Shown here one piece after another: positions 21,075 to 27,500 of a DNA stretch of 27,500 bases (position 1 is the first letter of the stretch; every line of letters starts with the position of its first letter). The position numbers and the translations under genes are program-made. The DNA comes from Cryptococcus deneoformans JEC21 (Eukaryota; Basidiomycota; Tremellomycetes; Tremellales; Cryptococcaceae), in the NCBI RefSeq assembly GCF_000091045.1, contig NC_006681.1, forward strand, positions 659,287-686,786. The letters run 5' to 3'. The notes beneath the pieces were generated by a model, which did no database searches, was not told the origin of the DNA, and was given only the letters and a program-made list of their open reading frames with translations.

Positions 21075-22698
21075 ATGGCCGTCGACTCCGCCCCGGTGAG
21101 TTGGACAAAAAGTCTAAGGGAAAGTTCCTTCATGCGGCTGACGTCCTTAACAGCAAATGCAGAAATCTGCTGACCCAAACGCTCGATTGACTGATACTCT
21201 TTGCACCAGTCTTCGGAGACGGTGAGTCATGAGTCCGTACGTACCTTTTATATGCTCACGTCTCGTATTTTAAGGCAAATTGTTGGATCCTTGAACGTGG
21301 CTCTCGCAACGGCTGCTCTCATCCAGAACATCGTCAGAAGCGCTAGATATAACACCATCGACGAATTACTGGCCTTAATCAAAGCTGTTGGGCGGAAACT
21401 CACTGAGGCCAACCCTAAGGGTATGTACAGCTATCACACATCTGGAAATGTATCTCATGCTTCTCGTAGAACTTGCCGCCGCCAATATCATTCGTCGAAT
21501 CCTCCGTCTCATTCGGGAAGAATACCGCGCCGCTGCAGCCGCCCATGTCTCATCCGCCCCTAACTCCATCCCTTCTACCCCTCTTATGGGTCCCAGCACA
21601 CCAGGTATCAACGCACCTTTAGATCACTACCTTTCTGCCGCCCAATCCGCCACCGTCGACGCTCAGTATTTTCCCACTCATATCCAAATGTCCCGCCAGA
21701 CTTCACTCTCAAACTTTGTGGCCATGCGTCACTCTCGAGCTCAGATGGAAAGGAGTGGCGCCCTTAGTGGAGGGACAGCGGAAGGATACTCAGCGAATAC
21801 AACGAATTTGTTTGCGACCCCCAATGGGAATGGGCATGGCAGAGGTTCTTCTGGAATGGCGACGCCAAGGGCGAGTGTGGATAGCGATGAGTTTATGAAG
21901 CATAGTGCTAAGCTCAAGCCGTTATTGATTCAGGCCATTGAGGAGGTTGTTGGTGAGCTGGAGACCACGCATGAGGATGTTGCCAAGGGCGCAAGGGAGC
22001 ACATTCACTCTTCGTAAGTATCGCGCATTCACTTTGTTCCCGCCGGACTGCTAATGCGAGGTAGCGAAATCATCTTGACCATGGGCCACTCGAGAACAGT
22101 CGAAGCATTCCTCAAGCAAGCCTACAAAGACCGTAAATTTACCGTCGTCGTCGCCGAATCTGCTCCGTCCTACCTCGGTCACTCCCTCGCCTCTTCCCTT
22201 TCCGCCTCCGGCATCCCCACCCTCCTCATCCCTGATTCCTCCATCCACGCCCTTCTTCCACGAGTTACAAAAGTCATCCTTGGCGCTCACTCTGTCCTTG
22301 CCAATGGTGGTTTGTTCGCGCTGTCCGGATCTCTTGCTTGTGCTCTCGCGGCAAAGACACATTCCAAGCCTGTCGTCGTGACTACCGGTCAATTTAAATT
22401 CGCGCCCGCGTGGAATTTGTACCATGAATACGGAGCGGTGGATTTCCAGGGACCTGGAGCTGTGATTGGGGAGCAGGGGAAGGGTGGAGGAGGGGGTATG
22501 GAAGGGGTTGAGGTTGTGGATCCATATTACGATTATATTAGGCCCGAGTTGGTAAATCTGTTTGTGACAAATGAGTAAGTGTACTTTTTGGATGTAGAGT
22601 AGCACGTGGCTAATTTAGTCTGTAGAGGCGACCACCCACCATCTTACATCTACCGCTTGATCAAAGAGGCGTACGATGATGAGGATGTAGAGATCTAG
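21075..22698 (+). CDS. GCD7: Translation initiation factor eIF2B subunit beta
   Basis: Regulatory subunit of the eIF2B guanine-nucleotide exchange factor that recycles eIF2 and senses phosphorylated eIF2 alpha. Six exons: 21075-21095, 21154-21221, 21275-21420, 21470-22013, 22065-22574 and 22626-22698, giving 453 aa. Family features: an N-terminal helical half (SLNVALATAALIQNIVRSAR; AAANIIRRILRLIREEYRAA), a low-complexity Ser/Pro/Gly insert (about 130-220), then the Rossmann-like half with EIILTMGHSRTVEAFLKQA, FTVVVAESAPSYLGHSLA, VTKVILGAHSVLANGG and VDPYYDYIRPELVNLFVTNE, ending SYIYRLIKEAYDDEDVEI. The ILGAHSVLANGG loop and NLFVTNEG end are hallmarks of the eIF2B alpha/beta/delta family; length and C-terminus fit beta. 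The stop is 73 bp from that of the convergent PPR gene. Confidence 0.93.
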
Positions 22699-22771
22699 TC
22701 ACAGTGACATCAGTATATGCATTTCTTCGAATATAAGGTATTTTCTATGCTTGGTATAAATACTTGCATGC

Positions 22772-25142
22772 CTATTCTTCCGCAAACAGTGCCTTCCTGA
22801 ACCAATCTAATCTCTTATCCACTCTCCACCCTTTCCACCCTTCTTCATTCTCTGGCCCAAACTTCGTTTCCATCCTCTCCCAAACCTGCCTCAGAACTTC
22901 CTCATCACCATGAGTTACTCTCCCAAAAGCCTTGAGCACTGTCCACACCGCTTTTCTTCCAGGCGCTTTAGCATAAAGCCTCGCCTGCTTTTCAGCTTGT
23001 AATATATTCACGTCCGATTTCAAATCGGGTCCAGACTGAGGATCGGAGAATGTCAAAGGACTAAAAGATGGCAAAATCGGACGAAGAGTAAGGAAGGATT
23101 CGAATATATCTTGTAAAGCCTCCAAAGTCCATTCGCCATTACCTTCTCGAAACTTTTCAACTGGCCATTGAAACGGTTCAGCAAACATAGCTCCCCTCTC
23201 CCAGATCCCACTCATACGCTGTTCAAAGCTTCCTCCCAAACCATCTAATTCACCTCCACCCGACGCACTGGCAACCCCCAGCATCTTCCCGGCTTCACTC
23301 ACTTGCCCCGCGTTCCCAAAACCACCAGTATCTATTGAAGGGGTAACACCGTGCTTGACAAACCCTTTGAAAAGCGCTGTGTAGTCATCGACAGAAGGGG
23401 TATGTCCGTCTTCGAAGATGTGCTTGAAGATGGTAAGCGTTGCGGGGAGATGGCCTTGGACGGATAAGGAGACGAGGAGAGGTGAATACGACCGGCGAGT
23501 TAGACGAACGGAGAATGGCGGGAGGGGAATATGGTGGGGAACGTGTGGATGGGTGCCGTCAAAGTATGATGGGTTGGGAAGAGAGGAACGGATTATAGAG
23601 AGGTCGTGAGAGTCCGTAGGACGTAGTCGGCCGTAAACTTCAGAGACAACGTCCCATCGTCCCAATTTGGCGTAAACAACCATTGCGTAATTGACTAATA
23701 TCGACATATCCTCTTTCGTCACCACTTCCTCATCGAAGTTTTCTAACACCTTGTCCAATATCCCATTGACTTCTTCCCCCTTTCCCGCCCTATCGAGCAG
23801 TATCATGCGTGATAACCATGTGTGTCCATCCGCTTTAAGCCCATCCCGCTCCAAACGGTTACACCAATCTTCCAGCCTCCCTCCCTGCCCCGCAAGAGCA
23901 CATAGATATATCAAATGATTCAATGCTGCCTTGTACCGACGTCTCCCACCGATATCTTTTTCAGGTGGCGGTTCGGGGAAGAGGGAACGAAAGGTCTTTT
24001 CGGCATCGACAAGGTTTTTGGTCTTGATTCGACGACTGTGTTTTGTTCTTGACGATAAAGCCAGTAATTCTAACCCTTGTGACGATTTCCGTTCGTCCCC
24101 TACTAGAGCTTTGATTTCTTCTAGCAAAGGCTCAATCTGTTCCTCCGCGACCTGTCTATCCCCTGCTTCACGAGCTTGCAATAATTTCAAAGCTTTTAAA
24201 ACATCTTGCACTTCGCTGACTGTAAATAGCTGTGACTGGGGTGAAGACATATACAAGTCAGTGTAGGATTGAAGTAGTTGAGCAGAGGTGATATCTTGAG
24301 AAGGCGGAGAGGACGTTGACCGTTGAAGAGCGGAAAGAGCTGCAGAGCGTTCTTTGGGAGAGAAGGTATGTTGTGGTATGGGGGAAGCTTTGGTTTCTGG
24401 AGGTGGTGGTTTGAAATCGGGTATTGCCATGTGAGATAGGTGCTGAAGGACGGGATCAGGGCGTGGTATAGAATTGGCAGAGGCTGCTGTGGTTTGAAAA
24501 TATTTACGGAATATATTCAGAGTACTATGATGAGATGGACGGCGGAGATAGTCAAGTTGACCCTAAGAGTATCATGTTAAATGGCTTTTTCAAAAATATC
24601 TGGGTCGCATACCTGGCACAGTCGTTCGCTCGCAAGCGTGGATCTTGGGCTTCCTTTGAGAAATGGATTGTATTCTATCACATAGGCCTGGTAAGCTGAT
24701 GGCCCGGCAATTGAATGTGCTATCTTTCTTGCTGCATCATTTTGGAGGAGTGGCGCAGAGGTCACATCCCGTGAAGTCGATGAGAAACCTTTGGTAAATG
24801 TCGATTTGATGTGAGGGGATCTTTGCCTTTTACTTTGGATACTATGCTGAGTTGGATATTGGAGACAGTCAGGTTGTCCCTATAGATGACGAGTTAAATG
24901 TTGGTTTTTACACTCATTGGAAGGTCACGTACTTGATAAAAATCACCCCGTAAACTCGGTGGACTCGTAAATGCTCTTGTAGACGTGAGTCTTGACCTCC
25001 TTTTGGAAGGAAAAGATTCCGTCATATACGCTTGATAACTGGATGGCCCTGCAATCGAAACTGTCGTCTCTGCTGGGGGGCGAGCTCGAATAGCAGCCAG
25101 ACATCGAGCGCAAGGCTTCGTCGTCCTCAGTGAAGAGCTCAT
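22772..25142 (-). CDS. Pentatricopeptide-repeat-like protein, probably mitochondrial
   Basis: Three exons: 25142-24933, 24879-24613 and 24562-22772, totalling 755 aa. The ATG at 25142 begins MSSSLRTTKPCARCLAAIRAR, Arg/Ser-rich without acids, as in a mitochondrial presequence. After about 200 residues come helical pairs typical of PPR/TPR solenoids: ALNHLIYLCALAGQGGRLEDW, GHTWLSRMILLDRAGKGEEV, SILVNYAMVVYAKLGRWDVV, YSPLLVSLSVQGHLPATLTI and VDDYTALFKGFVKHGVTPS. The C-terminal part (about 600-755) has no repeat I recognise. PPR proteins bind organellar RNA; the target cannot be told. Exon 2 appears to be a product of tandem duplication of the neighbouring exon ends and intron (see findings). The duplicated part is outside the solenoid. 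Confidence 0.72.
24562..25060 (-). repeat. Tandem duplication (about 320-bp offset) spanning exon-intron-exon
   Basis: Exon 1 contains SIAGPSSYQAYMTE and exon 2 contains SIAGPSAYQAYVIE. Intron 1 (24932-24880) and intron 2 (24612-24563) share the start GTAYGYGACC and a CATTTAAC branch region. Exon 2 starts GQPDCLQYPTQHS and exon 3 starts GQLDYLRRPSHHS. The corresponding points are 317-320 bp apart, as expected for one old tandem copy. Confidence 0.75.
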
Positions 25143-26496
25143 TGCAACGTCTTCCCAGCCCCCACCACTTATGGCTCCGTGTGAAAGGATGGCGGAAGGG
25201 AATGTGCCAGAAGATTGTCCCAACCTCGGTGTTTTGCCGGGTTTGTCTCAAAAAAGATGTCTAAAAGTCAGCGACGAACGAACCAGCAACGAACTGTCGA
25301 AATCATCTTCGCCGAAGGAGATTAATCGGCAAGTCACGTGACTTTGACTCTCACCGCAGCCACTCACTTGTTGCGTAAGTTAATTAAGTGTTACGTAACT
25401 TCTCCCTGCTATGATGGCTTCGAGGCTTTTATTATGTATCACTACTTGAGTGTTCTCACGAGTCTGGCCCTAGTAGTAATATGCATGCATATCTCGAAAG
25501 CTTGTGCCACCAACCTCAATCTGGATGAAGAAAAGCTTCTGAACTCACGACCATCGGTTGAAGGCATCATGTATTCTCCAGAGCGGCCGACGGACGGATG
25601 TGCGTCGCGTTGATTGTGCATCAAATCTTTTCATCAACAAATCACTTCATTCACACCTTCATTTGTGGCTAATTACCAAGTCTTGCGTAAGTAAGCTTTA
25701 GCACTGTGTCACTAAGGATAGAAATAGGTCATGCGAGTGAATAATCATTCAAGCCCGGAAGATCAGGTATCGCGCCAGGGGATGGTGAGGATTCGGACGC
25801 GGGAAGGATAGTGATAAGATGTATATATACAATCCTGTTCTTCAACCTTTTGGCATCCGTGGGTTTGCATATATGTATCAGCATTAGAACTGCAGTTCTG
25901 GTAATGCAACCACCCTGTGGCAGCGGCTGCTGACGGCCGATTATTGGACAGCGGACTTAATAAATAAGTAGTTGTGCAGTTATGCCGGTGGCGAGGATAA
26001 CGGAACGCACGTCACCAATCGCAATCCACCAGCCAACAAAGGCGGGCACCCGTGAATAAGTAAACATCGACCCACTTCTCCCTTCTATGCGTCCCAATAG
26101 TTTTATCGCCAGTCGCCAGACTCCCGGCCAGAACGACCACGAGCATACATACCTATTCCCACAACATCCTTGGGCGGGGACCAATACGGTCAGTCCGCCT
26201 CCACTTGCAGCGCACGCCACCACCACTCGTAACCATCTCCCATCTCCGTCCATCTTCTCCGTTCACTACGCGCGCCTTCTCTGTCCTTTGATCTTTCCAT
26301 CACTCTAGGGGCTGCACCTCGCATACTAGACGACTCGCGGGCCGCCTGGACCTCCACACGGACTGAGCCACGCCGAGTCAGCCACGCACGCATCGCATCA
26401 CATCACCTTCGCTATCCGCGGTCGCAGCACTTTTACCTCTCCGCTTGTATCTTTCTTCAGAACACACCCTAACCACTCCGCTGGGCCTCTATAGCA
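25143..26496. other. Divergent intergenic region, PPR gene and ATG1
   Basis: A 1.35-kb region holding the promoters of two divergent genes. A CACGTGAC element lies at 25334-25350; the stretch 26270-26490 just before the ATG1 start is C/T-rich and is probably 5' UTR. The open frame at 25338-25613 (91 codons) has no family resemblance and starts at a non-ATG codon in this promoter; I do not call it. Confidence 0.5.
25334..25350. promoter_or_regulatory. TCACGTGACTTTGACTC element upstream of PPR gene
   Basis: The same 17 bases in the same orientation as at 20944-20960, here 192 bp upstream of the PPR gene ATG and 1.15 kb upstream of ATG1. The palindromic core makes a bHLH-type binding site plausible; the shared flank TTTGACTC argues against pure chance. 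Confidence 0.55.
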
Positions 26497-27500
26497 ATGC
26501 CCGACTCAAACGCGCAAGGATCCAGGGAGAAGGAGAGTGGGCATCATAGGTCACATAAGGAGAGAATAGGGAACTATGTGGTAGGTGCGGAGATTGGGCG
26601 TGGCAGCTTCGCTACTGTGTACAAGGGATACCGATCTGTAAGTGTGATTGGCGATCCCGCACGCCCATGGGTAGCTGCTGACTCTGCCTGTAGAAGACGA
26701 GAGTTCCCATAGCAATCAAAGCCGTCTCCCGCCAGAAGCTCACCAGCAAGCTGCTTGAGAACTTGGAGAGTGAGATCAACATTCTCAAGGTCATCAACCA
26801 TCGGAATATCGTAGCTTTAACCGATTGCTTTGTAAGCTCACGACATCTTCCACATGAGTGCCAATACTAATGGTGTGCAGAAAAATGACACTCATATCTA
26901 CCTTGTAATGGAGTACTGCTCTGGGTCTGATCTTTCTGTGTATATCAAGCAGCGCGGGAATATTCCAACACTGGATTTTGTCCCCAAAGCTGGATCGAGC
27001 ATGGCATTGCTTCCGACGGATGACGAAGGGAAAATCTACTGGCCGCACCCGCCAACTGGTGGTTTGGATGAGAGAGTAACGAGATCTTTCTTGGGACAAT
27101 TGGGTAAGCCATAGTCACTAGACAGCATTCAAACGCTAAACAGAATACAGCCCAAGCGATCAAGTTCCTCCGTGCACAAGATTTGATGCACAGAGACATC
27201 AAGCCTCAAAACTTGCTCTTACAGCCCGCCACAGAGACCGAAGTAGCTGAAGGACATCCTTATGGTATCCCTGTGCTCAAGGTGGCCGACTTTGGATTTG
27301 CGCGAATCTTGCCGGCTGCTGCCATGGCCGAAACTTTGTGCGGTTCACCGTAAGTTATCACATCGACTGTGGCGTGAGTATACTGATAAGTGTGATAGAC
27401 TATATATGGCCCCCGAGATCCTGAGATATGAAAAGTACGATGCCAAGGCAGACCTCTGGTCTGTAGGTGCTGTATTGTTCGAGATGTCTGTTGGCCGTCC
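26497..27500 (+). CDS. ATG1: Atg1/ULK-family autophagy serine/threonine kinase, 3' end outside window
   Basis: Initiates autophagosome formation with Atg13/Atg17. Visible exons: 26497-26637, 26694-26831, 26881-27103, 27151-27349 and 27399 to the window end; only the kinase domain is covered. All catalytic landmarks are seen: glycine loop [12 protein letters not shown], the lysine in PIAIKAV, the helix C glutamate in ESEINILK, hinge MEYCSGSDL, catalytic loop [13 protein letters not shown], metal-binding VADFGFAR, and [13 protein letters not shown] with the activation-loop threonine of the ETLCGSP segment. Typical of Atg1 are the FGFAR and the insert between the hinge and helix E (about 40 residues, [11 protein letters not shown] through [11 protein letters not shown]), and an insert before the DFG strand ([13 protein letters not shown]). 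The C-terminal Atg13-binding region is beyond the window. Confidence 0.93.

Noticed and set aside
22051..22605. Minus-strand open frame of 184 codons
   Set aside because: Antisense to the well-supported C-terminal exon of eIF2B beta.
25338..25613. Plus-strand open frame of 91 codons between the PPR gene and ATG1
   Set aside because: Starts at a non-ATG codon inside the CACGTGAC element, has no recognised motif and no supporting splice structure.
1..27500. Search by eye for CRISPR arrays, transposon terminal repeats, LTRs and biosynthetic clusters
   Set aside because: No regularly spaced repeats, no transposase, integrase or reverse-transcriptase motifs, and neighbouring genes have unrelated core functions.

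Overview
The window looks like nuclear DNA of a basidiomycete yeast of the Cryptococcus neoformans/gattii type (Tremellales). The basis is the gene structure: compact genes cut by many introns of about 35-70 nt with GTNNGT donors and CTNAY-like branch points, plus recognisable fungal proteins (catalase, frataxin, eIF2B beta, Atg1). Nothing bacterial, viral or transposon-like was seen. All splice models here were read by eye from splice consensus and frame continuity. Each complete model adds up to a whole number of codons.

Layout. (1) 1-1483, minus: C-terminally truncated, divergent member of the PA2G4/EBP1/ARX1 family (methionine-aminopeptidase fold), spread over at least ten short exons. 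(2) 2021-4527, minus: monofunctional haem catalase with a long N-terminal extension. (3) 4528-6229: gene-poor, with a possible decayed coding frame at 5445-6017. (4) 6230-8258, minus: SR-like RNA-binding protein with three RRMs (Gbp2/Hrb1 type). (5) 9125-10831, minus: 13-exon, seven-helix DUF6534-type membrane protein. (6) 10832-12554: long divergent intergenic region with short repeats. (7) 12555-13241, plus: frataxin. (8) 13684-15896, minus: C2H2 zinc-finger transcription factor with two C-terminal fingers. (9) 15897-17641: gene-poor. (10) 17642-19310, minus: PAP2-type membrane phosphatase/transferase. (11) 19955-20898, minus: small conserved-looking protein of unknown function. (12) 21075-22698, plus: eIF2B beta (GCD7). 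(13) 22772-25142, minus: PPR-like, probably mitochondrial protein whose 5' end carries a tandem exon-intron-exon duplication. (14) 26497-27500, plus: ATG1 kinase, cut by the window end.

This is mostly an ordinary core-genome neighbourhood of unlinked functions (oxidative stress, iron-sulphur metabolism, mRNA export, translation initiation, autophagy), not an operon or cluster. The most interesting points are: intron multiplication by tandem duplication in the PPR gene; an identical 17-nt CACGTGAC-containing element in two divergent promoters, with the core also upstream of frataxin; the divergent M24-fold gene hidden in very short exons; the catalase N-terminal extension; and the possible decayed gene at 5445-6017.
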